Shown: in pieces, positions 34,606-46,365 of the stretch
How positions within the stretch are numbered: position 1 is the first letter of the stretch
How the letters are laid out: the number at the start of each line of letters is the position of its first letter
NCBI GenBank assembly: GCA_905160935.1
Contig: CAJHZI010000382.1
Coordinates: 1,495,001 to 1,559,000 of the forward strand
DNA: 64,000 nt
Source: Enchytraeus crypticus
Lineage: Eukaryota > Annelida > Clitellata > Enchytraeida > Enchytraeidae
Direction of reading: 5' to 3'
Position numbers and translations under genes: made by a program
Notes under the pieces: generated by a model
What the model was told of the DNA's origin: nothing
Databases searched by the model: none
Seen by the model: the letters and a program-made list of their open reading frames with translations, nothing else

Positions 34606-35766
34606 CTGAAATAATGAAATTAATAGAAAACAGCATTACACACGAGAGTTAAACAGAGAATTATGAAAACACAGACCATTTGCGATACGTGGGCGAAACA
34701 GAAAAACAATTTTCTTTAAGCTATTCGTGATAAATAAACTTTTACACTCATTCATTTTATATAATTTTTTTCATATGGCTATTTTTTGGACATCTAGAAA
34801 GAGATTACAAAGATTTTCTAGAAATATTGTCGATATTGTAATAGCTTAAATCCTCATTTGCTTATTTCAATATTTGAATCAACTCACTTAAATTTCCTCA
34901 AAATATAGTTTGACTCTAATTGACACTTAGCCTTTTGTCTCATCGCCAACAATGCATATTTTAATATTTTTTAGAAACTCTTCTAATATCTGACAAAAAC
35001 AAGTGCACTTAGTAGCTAGCATGCATAATTCTGAAGACGAAAAGAAACTGCAGTCTAATTGTTCTTTTTTATACATCTCTGGCAAAGTCTATTTATTCTT
35101 CTCTGTTAGATGTGTTAAGTAACTAATGTTTGTATTAAGTCTAATATAATTATTTCTTGCGTAAATGAGGACGCCGTCGACGATTTCCTCTAAGTATATG
35201 CTGTCATGCGCCTAGACGTATATTCTCTTTCGTCGAAATGTTAAAATCGAGAGGATTTATTTTATTTTTTAACTTAGGCTTTTTAGTCAAGTCTATTCCT
35301 TTTCTGGAAAAGACTCTAGATTACAATATGTCCATGCATTGACCGGTTAGTTTCATGAATGTAGTGGCTGAGGGAATTATTTATGGTAAGTAGAGGCTTC
35401 CATAGTGGGTGAAAATTAAGTCATATGACGGTTTCTACTATCTCAATTGTGGGCTACTTACAACAATGACACAAAAAAGCTATTATAGAATGTATTACTG
35501 CTTACTATGTAAAACTTATACAGTTGCAAAACGTATTGCGTTCACACGTAGCATTGACTATACTAGGCTTACGCTATTCATGGCAACTAAATTACTCTTA
35601 AATATAGTTAAATTTATGTAGTATTGTCAGTTTAATTAAATAATTCTGTATAATATCGAACAATCAAAACGAAAGTTGCAGCTGATTACTGTAATTATTT
35701 AAATTTAATAATTTATTTTATTCTAATATTTATCCTTTCTGAAATAAATTAATATCGCTTTCTTAC
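34606..35766. other. Intron, nothing recognised
   Basis: AT-rich intron between two micro-exons; no repeat copy was recognised. Confidence 0.4.
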
Positions 35767-35815
35767 CCTGCACAGCTGACCAAATTTTACTTTCTCTTCA
35801 GAAATGATCACATGT
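35767..35815 (-). CDS. KIAA0513: KIAA0513-like 49-nt micro-exon (EEKVKFG)
   Basis: Acceptor TTGTTTCAATTTTGTAG and donor TGCAGG|GTAAGA enclose 49 nt, phase 2 in and phase 0 out. With the preceding CG it reads RHVIISEEKVKFGQLCR. Human KIAA0513 has LDQEEKAKFGEYCS at the matching place, right after the KIF motif. The exon C donor and this acceptor share phase 2, and the exit phase 0 fits the FARY exon. Confidence 0.78.
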
Positions 35816-36130
35816 CTACAAAATTGAAACAATATTACGGCTATTAGAAATAATGATACAGTGCATTAAACTTCGAACTACAGTAGGTACTGTAACTGAA
35901 TGTCCCTAGCCATGCGCGTGATAGCAACTTAGCACACAATGTTTACTAGCAACTTGGTACACGGTAAGCCATGATAGAAACATAGCTACTAGTAAGTAAT
36001 TCCACGTTATGAAACTTTTGTAACGCGACAGAAAGTATCTACCAAATAAATACAGACTCTTGCAATCAGCAGCTGGTCAAGGCCTTTAATCACATCTGTG
36101 TTGACGGGATCCGCTGCCTTGTTTGCCACA

Positions 36131-36267
36131 AGTGATGTCAGGTGACTAGTGATAGTTGACCAGTTCTTGATGATCACAGATGATGTCAGGTAACTAGTGA
36201 TAGTTGACCTGTTCTTGATGATCACAGGTGATGTCAGGTAACTAGTGATGTTGACCTGTTCTTGATT
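36131..36267. repeat. 48-bp tandem repeat, about 2.9 copies
   Basis: GTTGACC(A/T)GTTCTTGATGAT then CACAG(A/G)TGATGTCAGGTAACTA recurs at 36155, 36203 and 36250 (periods 48 and 47). The left flank 36030-36130 is unlike the unit. Confidence 0.9.
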
Positions 36268-36453
36268 AAATTATAGCATTATTAAATTGGAGGGATCAAT
36301 TTAAATGTTGCATCTATGTAACCGTGGCCAATAAATTACTTTGTTGGTTGACTTATGCTCATTGTTTTCTTTGAGTTTCAGCGTTTGAGTAAGAATCTCC
36401 GCTTTGTGCCTGTCACATGTCAAGTTATATTTATTGGGGAGCGAGATAAATAA

Positions 36454-36493
<40 letters not shown>

Positions 36494-36613
36494 GGAGAGA
36501 GTGTGTGTGCGTGAGAGACTAGCGCTGTAATTAAATACTGGAGCTTTACCTTGAAAGCATATCTAGCCGTATAAATGTTAATTAAAACAAAATTCAAATA
36601 TGAAAAAACAGAC

Positions 36614-36955
36614 CGTGTGTCAAAGATTTTGTCGCTGTAATTCTTCATAAACGTAGATGCAGCAATATCGGATGAACCTCTAGATACGTTTGATGCAGAA
36701 CTCCCATCTAACATTTCATTAAAATCCGATTCCTCACTTGATGGAAGGGAACTCGAAGATGAAGACCGATTTTCATCACTGTCATCGCATTCATCCGCCG
36801 TTGAATCACTTGAACTGCCAGAAATAACAGACACTAATATGTCTTCCGTATCACAGTTGTCTCCGCTCTTACATCTTCCACATTGTTGACGTTCATCGAA
36901 GCTCCCCATCGAAAACAATATCGGCTTTATATATAATGCTTCTCCCATATCCTTC
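36614..36955 (-). CDS. KIAA0513: KIAA0513-like N-terminal exon (Ser/Asp-rich, KIF motif)
   Basis: The exon encodes an acidic Ser-rich stretch (SGSSSDSTADECDDSDENR, then SSSSSSLPSSEESDFNEML) followed by FMKNYSDKIFDT. Human KIAA0513 has a similar Ser/Glu-rich N terminus and DFMRGYVEKIFSGG. The donor is ACACG|GTCTGT (phase 2), chosen because the next exon enters in phase 2; the frame stays open beyond it into a (GA)n intron tract but loses all similarity. The start is uncertain: the acceptor TTTGCCTCATTCAAG at 36956 (phase 2 in) is preferred; AG|GATATG at 36951 (phase 0) is possible. In-frame ATGs at about 36949 or 36910 could be translation starts if this is the first coding exon. Confidence 0.72.
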
Positions 36956-38214
36956 CTTGAATGAGGCAAATGTACATTAATTGGATTAAAACAGTATAAG
37001 TTGATGTAGGTTTCTATATAGATATAATTTAAACTAATTTAAGGCTGCCTGTAAAAACGTTTGAGAAACACTTATGGTTTATATAGTTAAAGTCTATTAG
37101 TTTCGCGGAATAACTAGATTGTATGTCTAAGTAGACAATTGCATTAGCGCGCTAACAACATGCTGTAATGATGCTGTTGTGTATTGCAGTCAGTGAATTC
37201 AAATTCTCTATATCCACATTCATTGCTCAATATCCGCTAAAATGACTGACAATTAAATTGATAGATGATGTCAAAATCAATTATTGCCCACAGTTGATTG
37301 TTTAGCTTTTAAAGTTTATTTTAAAATTGATCTATAGTATTTTTCCTAATTTGTATAGTTTTTTTTCTAAATAGAAGACTGAGCAGTTTAACTGTCATGG
37401 TAGATAACATATCTATGAGCAGTTTCATATGGACCTTGTACTCATAAGTATATTTTTAATGAAGATGTCCTTTGAAATAAGGCCCGGGTCAAGCAATTTT
37501 TTCTTTCACCCAGTTTGTTTTTCTTTCTTGGAATTTTACGGCAATACCTTTGAGCTTAAATTAACTGCTGAGCGAAACTCATTTCTCAAGTCTCTCTTTT
37601 TTTCTCTTTCTAAATATATTGCACATTTGCTGCCTAATTTTACTGCCTTTTTATCGCATTTCTACTAAAAATGTAAAAACCTATAGCTCATATTTTACGA
37701 GCTTAACTAATCTTTTCCATCCCCCCGCAAGGTTATATTTTCGATGCTTTTAGCATCAATAATGGTTTAACGTTAAGTTCGCGTTATCATATGTACCGTA
37801 CTGCAAATTCACATAATTTTACTATCTTAAAAAATTTTTATTGAACAAAATTCGACTTTCTGAATTTAAAAAAAACTACAATTGAATGTTCTGTTTTGCT
37901 TGCCAAAGACCTCTTTGTCTGTGCAAAAATAAAATTTAATTTTGCTTTCTGTCTCGTATTATTCGTAATCTTGTGAATCTATATTTTGACACTTTCAACC
38001 TATTCTAACCTTGTGCTGACTGGGACGTCAAAACCTTACAGTAATTGCAGGCCTATGTAATAGTAAATCATGCCATCTAGAATAAAGAACAAAGACTTAT
38101 TTCATTCGTCGTAATAGATGAATGAGGATGGTGTATGAAATTCACTTTAGAAATCTTATTACATGCTAAAGGCTACAATATTATTCGATAAAATGCATGG
38201 CTCTTTTAGCGATG
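36956..38214. other. Unassigned stretch upstream of the conserved exons
   Basis: No exon or repeat is recognised. If the exons at 48-53 kb belong to the same gene, a linking exon leaving in phase 2 (or 0) must lie between here and 48 kb. Confidence 0.4.
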
Positions 38215-38295
38215 AAATAATAATAATAATAATAATAATAATAAAGGTTTAACGTCCGTTTCCTCATCCAGGGATGATGTCAGGGACGTCGTAAA
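38215..38295 (-). mobile_element. SINE/LINE 3' end with (TTA)n tail
   Basis: On the minus strand GACGTCCCTGACATCATCCC then GGATGAGGAAACGGACGTTA ends in a (TTATTA)n run (38218-38246). The end block GAGGAAACGGACGTTAAAC is the 3' end of SINE-A. Similar pieces occur at 45.6, 52.95 and 63.13 kb. Confidence 0.7.
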
Positions 38296-38479
38296 TAAAA
38301 CTTGTTGATAGATGTTATGTTCATTAATGAAAGTAAAAGCTAACTAAAAGTAACAATATGATCAAATGACAGATTGTCAGAGAGTGTGATTAATATTTAA
38401 TGTTTAATAGAATACGTTTATCCCGCAAATGCATTTTTATACTTTACAGTAATTACACAAAATGAAAAAGTGAAAAAGA

Positions 38480-38522
38480 AAGAGAGAGAGAGAGAAAGAG
38501 AGAAAACGAGAGAGAGAGAGAG
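38480..38522. repeat. (GA)n microsatellite
   Basis: Interrupted GAGA run without recognised SINE or LINE sequence next to it. Confidence 0.85.
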
Positions 38523-38927
38523 CGTTTATATCAAATATCTTATTAGGAGCACTTATAAATATTCCGTAACAAAATATTCTGCAATTAAATTCGCTCAAAT
38601 TTATAAGGATTACCTGAGCTTTAACGTTTTATTGTGAAAACTAAAAATATCAGGCGAAGTGATCGGCGTGTAGCATTAGAGCATTACGCAGCATCAGGAT
38701 ATGAGTATTAGGTTAAAGTACTTTTGAGAATAAGCCGCTAAGTGACATTTAGAGATTAGATTAAAATCGTTAGAGTGAACACTAATGCAATTTGTTACAC
38801 GTGTAACAGAAAATTACACGGTTATCATTTCTTCCCTTTTCTGCGTGAATTCATAAATATATAGAATTCAAGACAGCCATGCAACTGCAAGTGTATACAA
38901 CAGGCTATTAACTTAACAGGAGCCAGT

Positions 38928-39050
38928 GGCGATGGCGGTAAGGTATCCGACAGCGGATCAGTATGTGTGGGTTCCAATCCTGGGCTCATCCGTCACTGAT
39001 GTCACTTTCGAGAGATGAGTCTGACACTAAAATCAACTTTAAGCTTTAAC
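38928..39050 (+). mobile_element. SINE-A copy (plus)
   Basis: GGAGCCAGTGGCGATGGCGG, CCGACAGCGGATCAGTATGT, GGGTTCCAATCC, CACTGATGTCACTTTCGAGA. Well-preserved order with a B-box point change. Confidence 0.85.
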
Positions 39051-39469
39051 TGCCCAAGAGGAAGAGAGTTAAGCTGAAGACAATAAGCGGCTTGGCAATA
39101 ATTTGCGTATAAATTCACCGCTCTAAATCATTACTCAAGAATCTAGTTTTTACTTATGAAACTCTTTCTTACGTATTTCCGGAATCCATATTTTCCCTTT
39201 ACCGATGTAACGAATATGCTTCTAGTGCTGTGTCAGAGTCATCAACGACTAACAGGAAACTGCATTTAGAATAGAAAACGACTAAGCAGTAGTTTAGTCG
39301 TTTTTCAATGGAAAATTACTTCTGAAATAATATCATCTCAAGCTTTAGCTTTGTCGCTGTGATAGTATCAACCTGCTAGTAAAAGGAGTGCTTTTATTGG
39401 ACATCACAATAAACTGTGAACTGACGGTAATTTTTATCTCAGCCCTTTCACTCGGCACAACGTTATAGA

Positions 39470-39527
<58 letters not shown>

Positions 39528-39557
39528 AAGAGATAAAGATATATATAAATATATATA
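39470..39557. repeat. (GA)n followed by (TA)n
   Basis: GA run at 39470-39530 changing into TA-rich sequence, which provides the TA context for the transposon that follows. Confidence 0.9.
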
Positions 39558-40373
39558 CAGAGTGGTCCAGAATAAATGAAACTACTTAGAAGGCTAATAA
39601 CTTTGACAACTTTTATCCAAAAGTCCTATTTTAAATTAAAGGTAATTCTCATTTCTATTAAATTGATTAATATCTAAGTTATACTATTACACATGTTTTA
39701 GAAATTGTCATAAGTCGCCGATATGTAATTTTCAATGAAATTGCGTGAAAACTAAAAATATATAAATCAGGAACGCAAGATTATGCATTAGGCCTTAACT
39801 ATTTCAAAAAGCGCATTGCAGTTTCTATTAATGTTCTAAATGAATTGGGAATTAATTGAATAAATTAATTAATTGAACAATTGGAATTAATTGTTCAATA
39901 TGTCCACCATGTGCCCGAATAACTGCATTCTCCCGCTGGGACTACTGATCATTTGCCGAGTCCACGAGTGTTTGACTGATTTCAGCCAAAGGAGGACAAT
40001 GACTCGTTTCAAATGTTCAACGTCGTGTATTGGTTCACGATAGACTAATTGCTCAAGACAATAGTAAACGATCGATTAGTAAATCGGTTTCAAATCATGG
40101 GGGGGGGGGGCTGTTAGGTAGCCAGTTCTACGGTTCAATAAACTCTGGCAGGTTTACTTTCATACAGGCGATCATATGACATGAAAAACATGAAAATTAC
40201 ATATCGGCGGCTAATGATAATTTCTCAAACATGTGTAATAGTATCTCTTAGTGGTTTAGCAAGTTTATTGAAAAGAGAATTGTCTTTAACTTAACGTAAA
40301 ATGTAGGACGTTTGGTTAAAATTGTCAAAGTTATTAGCCTTCAAAATAGTTTCATTTACTCTGGACCACCCTG
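39558..40373 (-). mobile_element. Tc1/mariner-type element with about 185-bp inverted arms
   Basis: The ends CAGAGTGGTCCAGAATAAAT and its partner, the complement of ATTTACTCTGGACCACCCTG, pair, and pairing continues for about 185 bp inward (39558-39745 with 40180-40373), including ACTATTACACATGTTTTAGA on both arms. The interior minus strand encodes QRENAVIRAHGGHIEQL at about 39893-39935, which resembles the C-terminal AxGGHIE motif of mariner-superfamily transposases. Most of the transposase is missing. The left flank is TA; the right flank is GATA, so the target duplication is not clean. Confidence 0.72.
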
Positions 40374-40692
<319 letters not shown>

Positions 40693-41154
40693 CGGTGATT
40701 TCATCTCGCGGGTTCTATATAGGCCTACTGTAAGCGCCCATTGATAGTTCGAATGAACTGATTTAATACGGAAGACAACAGTGGAACTAGTTGTTATACA
40801 ATTAGCAAAGTTGCAACGTTAATTTACAAATTTAGCACAAACCTATAAATTGCGCATGCTTTTTATGCTATATTTTCAATATTGTTTTTATAGAAGTAAT
40901 GCATTTTTGATTTAAAGACTCAGGTTTGTTATGCAAAAGATTATTCCAAATTTCAACTGCATGATCATTAACAAGAATTCAATATGCTGTTGTATATACT
41001 AAAATTAGTCTTTTCTAACTTTAACATTTAAAAAACTTTTGCAACATTTCATAGCATTTTAAAAATTATGATTATGGTGGAATTTCAGCTTAGATATTGT
41101 GTTAAATTTTGTTCTGGATTTATTTTTTAGTAGCTAGTAACTTTATTTGGAAAG

Positions 41155-41300
41155 AGGCTTAGGGCAATTGGTATACTCTTCCATAAACGAAGTTTAGCAA
41201 CGTCGGGCCAGTTAATACTTGGATGGGCAACCACCTTGGAAGACCGATTGCTGGTAAGTTGGAATAGAAATTCTAGGCATTGGAAAGTTATTAATATGTG
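41155..41300 (+). mobile_element. 5S-rRNA-derived SINE or 5S pseudogene
   Basis: GAAGTTTAGCAACGTCGGGC, AGTTAATACTTGGATGGGCA, ACCACCTTGGAAGACCGATT closely follow the 3' two thirds of eukaryotic 5S rRNA, with deletions. The 5' third of 5S is missing. It is the copy most like real 5S in the window. Confidence 0.75.
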
Positions 41301-42596
41301 CTGACTGCACCGTATGCATGACAGATAATGTGGGTTTAACTTCAAAGTCAGAAGCCCAAAGGTCTTCTATTCTAGACGTTAATCATAGAAATGCTTGGTT
41401 ACAGCAAAGGCCCAAATTCTATTGTAAAATTTATATGAGCAACTAAAAACAATGAATAACATGAACAAAGCGAAGAAACTGCAAAAAATATCGGAAAAGT
41501 AAGCAAGGAATCTGTAACAGGTCTATTAAGTGTGTAGCTAGAAAGGTACAAAGGCTCTGGTGTAATTTTTTAATAAACTTATTTAACAAACTAATTATTT
41601 TTGATTAATACTTGAATAATAATCGTTTTTGTATCTAATATTGAAGATGTGTTGAGACATCATTTAAGATAAAAGGAGTCCGTCGCTCTTACAAAGGCTC
41701 CTTAGAATGTTCTGTGGTTATCGACAGCAGCTTTATCTTAATAATTAAATAGTGTTAGTGCCATTTTTATTTCTTTAATAATTTTTCGACATAAAATCGA
41801 ATAATTTAAGGCTAAGTTTCGGCTTTGTTAAATTGTTTTAACTGTGATTTAACTACTTTTAAGAACTGTTTAATTATTATAGTAAATCTCACATAAATGG
41901 GTATTATTTGTCGAAGGTAAGGAAATAACTCAATTTAAATGATTATTTTGTAGAAAAATACATTGCATTGTTAACTTGCTGAAATTCTACAAGCTTGATA
42001 ATATTCTTCCGGCTATATTAAGATTTTCAAACAATAGCTTTTAATAAATCACAATTGTTACAATTGTTACAATTGTTACAATTGTTACAATGAATTCCTG
42101 TATCTTATAATTGGCATTTTAATTTAATATTATACCAATTAATATTCGATCCCTGCTTTGTTTTCGTTGTATCTGTAAAATGCCTTATAATTTTCTTTAT
42201 ACTATAATTACTCATCTAGACAACGATATTTTAACATACATTATCCTCCACATTGATATTATATTGTAGCAGTCACATAAACGACATTAAACAACAGATT
42301 TAGCCGATAGACTTCTAACGTTTGATAACAAACGAGAACACCACAGGCGAGCACCAGTAGCTGAGCTTAACACGCGATGCTCGTGTGTCAGTGATTCAGA
42401 ATTTCAGATCCTGTTGCAGCGCGGATGCTGAGAAATCATAGCAGTTTTCAACGTCTTTCAATGTCAACCTAAATGTTTACGGAAATGTCTAAGAAACGCA
42501 TGTTGAAAATTGTGTAAAATAATTACTCAGGTGAGTGACTTGTCAACAATAATGCGCAATATGCAGGATATTTTAAGCAAAGGTGTGGGAATTAGA
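41301..42596. other. AT-rich; 9-bp repeat at 42051-42090
   Basis: Four to five copies of ACAATTGTT at 42051-42090. Nothing else is recognised. Confidence 0.5.
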
Positions 42597-42722
42597 TTAT
42601 TTAAAGGATCCATTCATATGTGGACATGAAGATGATCCAAGAAAGCAAAACGTTAAGGCGTTATATGACAGAGACTTGCCAGTAGGCAGTGCAGAAAGTG
42701 AGAGAGAGAGAGAAACAGATAT
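42597..42722 (+). mobile_element. LINE 3' end with (GA)n tail
   Basis: CATTCATATGTGGACATGAA, then GACTTGCCAGTAGGCAGTGC and a GA tail at 42697-42715: the family 3' end in plus orientation. Confidence 0.85.
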
Positions 42723-42805
42723 TTTTAAATTGAGAGTAAATAAATAAATAACATGCATTATTGTGAAACCATCAACTACGTTGATATCTGTCACTTTTAT
42801 TGTTA

Positions 42806-42965
42806 AACCCGTTAGTCAATACATTCCGTTTTCCGTGTAACCAGTTAGTGAATGTCCGAGATATTACCCTCAGATCAGCACGACAGGGATTCGAACCTGC
42901 GAGAGATCAATTCACTGCAGGATCTGTTATTTAAACCTTCATGACGTTATTTACAACTCTAACCA
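42806..42965 (-). mobile_element. tRNA-headed SINE fragment
   Basis: On the minus strand CTATAGAGCAATGGTTAGAG resembles an A-box region and CGCAGGTTCGAATCCCTGTC is a perfect B-box context; the 3' part (AACCCGTTAGTCAATACATT on plus) recurs at 44884-44945 without the head. The spacing between boxes is too long for a tRNA. Confidence 0.65.
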
Positions 42966-45569
42966 TTGCTCTATAGAAACATTCTAAAGTACACATCTCT
43001 TGCTGATAACTAAGCGTGAGACGTAATATTGGAAAGAGACTTTCTCTAGAGGGCTACTTCAGAATAAATCCATAGTAAATACTTCCGCAGAGTATGCCTT
43101 AAAGCTAACAAAAGGCAACAATTAGACCACCTGCCACTCTAGTCATACTGAACGCCTGCTTTCATTTCTGAACAAGGACTCTATCTTGCCAATTTTTACC
43201 ATTGTTCATCTAAAATTGGTTTGTAATTTCTTATATACATACTGCATCAGTTGATTCATAGACGGGTGAAACGGAATCCAAAAACTCATTCACTGTTTAA
43301 GCCCTTAAGTTTGATTTCATTATGACATGATCACTAGTTTTAAAGAAACTTGAGCTAGACAATGTTAAACCATTACATCATAGTATTTATTTTAATTTGC
43401 GCAATTAAATATTGATGATTGATATCAATGTCAGCGTACTGAAATAAATATCGTGTTTTTGGTTTTATTTAATATTTCTTAGTAAGTAAATACAGTTGTT
43501 TAAAAGGAATGCACAACTAGGAAAAAGCCAAAGCTATTTCTCTTGCAGCTAAGTATCATTCATTAAATTTTTTGACGGCATGCAACAATAATTTTTCACA
43601 TCTAAGTAAATAGAAACTATCCATCACAACCTCAACTTATTTTTGCTTAACGGTTTTAAATGTGAAATAATAACACATTAGACAGTTTTCAGACCGATGA
43701 ACTGCATTGGCGACGTGTATCTTCTAGCTTGTCATTCATTCAATTCTTTGACCAATTATAATATACTGGGCCAGTTTAGAATGCTGGTTTGTAAACTTTC
43801 ATGTGTTTCAAACTTTAGATAAATTTAGTCAGCCTCACTTTCATAATTATCTAGTACTACGAGTAGTACACAGTAGCCTACTTTTAGCTTACTCAAAATA
43901 AATGTATCTAATTTTATGTATAGTTACCTTCGCTTGTTAAATACCGAAATCAGAGTTTAAATCTTGCTCTTCTGTATTGTGATCTAAATGGCTTCGAAAC
44001 TCGTTATTTATCGATGCACAGAATACGATAAAATAAAATTCAATTAGAGATTACCACTGGCCCCAAAATCTGCAGTTGGCCTTTCAAGGAAATTCAGTGA
44101 AGCTACTGGGCCCCTTTAATGCAAAATAACATTTTTCAGGACCTTTTTGCATATTCAGGCAAAAATATAATTATGTTTACCATGTCTAAAGCTGTCATAT
44201 TTATGTACTATACGCAGGCACTACTTTTTGCATTGCCATCTGGTGAACTGATATTTTACTGATTCACTTATAAAGAACTATTACTATCATCTGGTGAATA
44301 AACTTTATTGTAGATTTTGTAGGCCTACTAGATTTTGATGACAGAAATAAATAACCAGTCGCTAACAAAATGTGAAATTTGTAACACATCAAAGGTTTTA
44401 GCCATATGTATATTTATAAGCTGTTACTCCGATATTAAGGCTTCTGTGATTGGACTCAGTAAATATTTTAGTGTCCTATTTGATATTTGTGATTTCAACT
44501 ATGAACTGCGACAAAACTTTATATTCATCAGTTCCAATTAATTTCAGTCAAAATTATACAGTATGTCCTATCATAAACGCACACTGTGCTTTATCGCCAT
44601 AATATAATGCTACATGATTACTTTTACTTATTTTCTAGTTATTGTTTGTGCTGATCTGAATTCTGAAGACTTAGAGTTAATTGTGTTCTGATTTCGCATT
44701 TACTCTCAGTAACAAAGCAGGCAGCTATATTCTTTCCATCTGATTATTCTTTATTTTTATTAAGCTAGCCATATTCTTTTCATTCGCTGTTTATCTAAGT
44801 TTCAACATCTTGAAGCCCAGTAAATATTTTCAATTTATTTTAATATCACTGCTTTTCTTTGTCCTTTAATGTTTATACAAATAAAACCCGCTAGGCAATT
44901 CATTCCGTTTTCTGCATAACCAATTCAGTGAATGTTTGAGATAAATTTAGAATTTACATGTATATCATAGCAGTAACGGAAACCTAGACAAAGTTTCCTA
45001 GACTGTAGATATGTAAATAAATTCATGCTGATTATTTAGATAATCAAGAAACATTTTCCAAGAATAGTGACAACTAATTTCAGAAAGTAATCCAAAGTTT
45101 TGAATGACATATGAGAACGAAAACCGATAATGATTTAAAAATAATTTATTGATTAAAATCAAGAGTATGGATGATGTAAATTACTGTCTTCAGATGAAAA
45201 AATCATTGACAATCATACGCAAAGCATTTGGCATTAATATAGAAATATTGTACTAAATGATATTATTAAAATATATGTTAAATATAGGTTATGACTTATT
45301 TTACCTAATAGAAATAATATATTTGTATCACTGCACAAAATCAGGTGTGACGCGTGTCTGAATTAACAGTAAAACGCGTATCTGCTTTTCGAGTTATTCT
45401 GCATTAAGAGTCTGCAAGGAGAGTCTGCATTGAAAGTTAATAAAATAAATGATTAAATAAGAACTCCAGTCTAACCGATAATCATGAACTATTTTTTGAA
45501 CAGCAATCTTTTTTTTAAATTATACATTGTTAAAAGTCATGGCGGAAACTGACAAAATTAAGAATAACA
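42966..45569. other. AT-rich stretch, only a repeat remnant
   Basis: 44884-44945 repeats the 3' part of the element at 42806. No exon is recognised; this is where a linker exon between 48 kb and 37 kb might hide. Confidence 0.4.
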
Positions 45570-45645
45570 ATAATAGTAATAATAAAGGTATACCGTCCGT
45601 TTCCTCATTCAAGGATGATTTCAGGGACCTCAAGACTCATACATG
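45570..45645 (-). mobile_element. SINE/LINE 3' end with (TTA)n tail
   Basis: AATAATAGTAATAATAAAGG followed by CCGTCCGTTTCCTCATTCAA and GATTTCAGGGAC. Same end as 38215-38295. Confidence 0.7.
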
Positions 45646-45917
45646 TTTGCTGTAATCCCATCTCACAAGTCATCTTTCAGTTTCAAGGGTGAACTACGAG
45701 AATCATCTTTAAAAGAGTAACTTAAGATATCTAGTAACTTAGACAATTAGGTAAAAATATCAAGATATCTGATAGTGTAAATTTCGATGACAAAATTTAA
45801 AAGGTACAAAATAACGTATTTTTATGAGCATATGCGTTCAGCATAAGCAGTATAATTATGCTAGCATATTTTATATGATTGGGCATTATAACTTTACATG
45901 TATGAGCTTATCCTAAT

Positions 45918-46040
45918 TAGAAAATGTTAACGTCAGTTTCCTTACTCGAAAGCGATGTCAATGACTAACGAGCTCAGCATTTGAACCCCGCATATACTGA
46001 TCCGCGGTCGAGTATCTTACCGATATCACCACTGGCTCGA
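45918..46040 (-). mobile_element. SINE-A copy (minus)
   Basis: TTAACGTCAGTTTCCTTACT, CGATGTCAATGACTAACGAG, CATTTGAACCCCGCATATAC and CCGCGGTCGAGTATCTTACC. It abuts a LINE fragment of the same orientation. Confidence 0.88.
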
Positions 46041-46054
46041 GATAATTACTCAGC

Positions 46055-46365
46055 ACTCTCTCTCTATCTCTCTCTCTCTTAGTGTACTGCCTACTGGCAA
46101 GTCCATAGTATATAACGCCTACACTCTTCTCTGTTTTACGTTTTATTCCTTATGTCTCATAAGAGTTGATCTTTAATCATCTAAAGAATATCGGTCTGCC
46201 TCTGTTTCTCTTTCCTTCCATTCTACATTCTATGACTTCCTTCAGTAAACCATCTCCCCTTAGAATGAGTCCTATCTATCTAATTCTTATTCCTATTATA
46301 GCATTTATCAACTGTCCATCTGTATCCAATCTCTCCTAGTCTCCTTCATTTTAACTTGTTGCGCA
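46055..46365 (-). mobile_element. LINE 3' fragment with (GA)n tail
   Basis: CT run at 46055-46079, TACTGCCTACTGGCAAGTCC, and a decayed coding end to about 46365. Many substitutions suggest an older copy. Confidence 0.85.

Larger units (their letters stand above)
26528..36955 (-). other. KIAA0513: Gene span: KIAA0513-like (SBF2-domain family) gene, conserved part
   Basis: Exons in order on the minus strand: 36614-36955, 35767-35815, 34561-34605, 32151-32295, 29640-29784, possibly 28950-29009, 28054-28148 and 26528-26565. Phases at the junctions are 2/2, 0/0, 0/0, 1/1, 2/2, 2/2, 1/1, all compatible. The order of conserved blocks (Ser-rich acidic N terminus, FM-x-x-Y-x-x-KIF, EEK-x-KFG, FARY, RLVQSF-x(4)-LFEC, HLK-x-QPIW-x(3)-RFWNA, F-x-x-NM) is that of vertebrate KIAA0513 as I recall it. 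The human protein is a poorly understood, brain-enriched cytoplasmic protein. If the exons at 17.4 and 10.7 kb belong, the product from 36955 on is about 552 residues, against roughly 411 in human. Confidence 0.75.

Noticed and set aside
36007..36225. 72-codon minus-strand frame (DPVNTDVIKGLDQLL)
   Set aside because: Half of it is the 48-bp tandem repeat; no acceptor or donor in suitable phase for the flanking exons.
41155..41300. Functional 5S rRNA gene
   Set aside because: The 5' third is missing and there are deletions in the internal promoter region; SINE or pseudogene is more likely.
42880..42965. Functional tRNA gene around a perfect B-box
   Set aside because: The distance between A-box and B-box is too long and no acceptor stem pairs; it is a SINE head.
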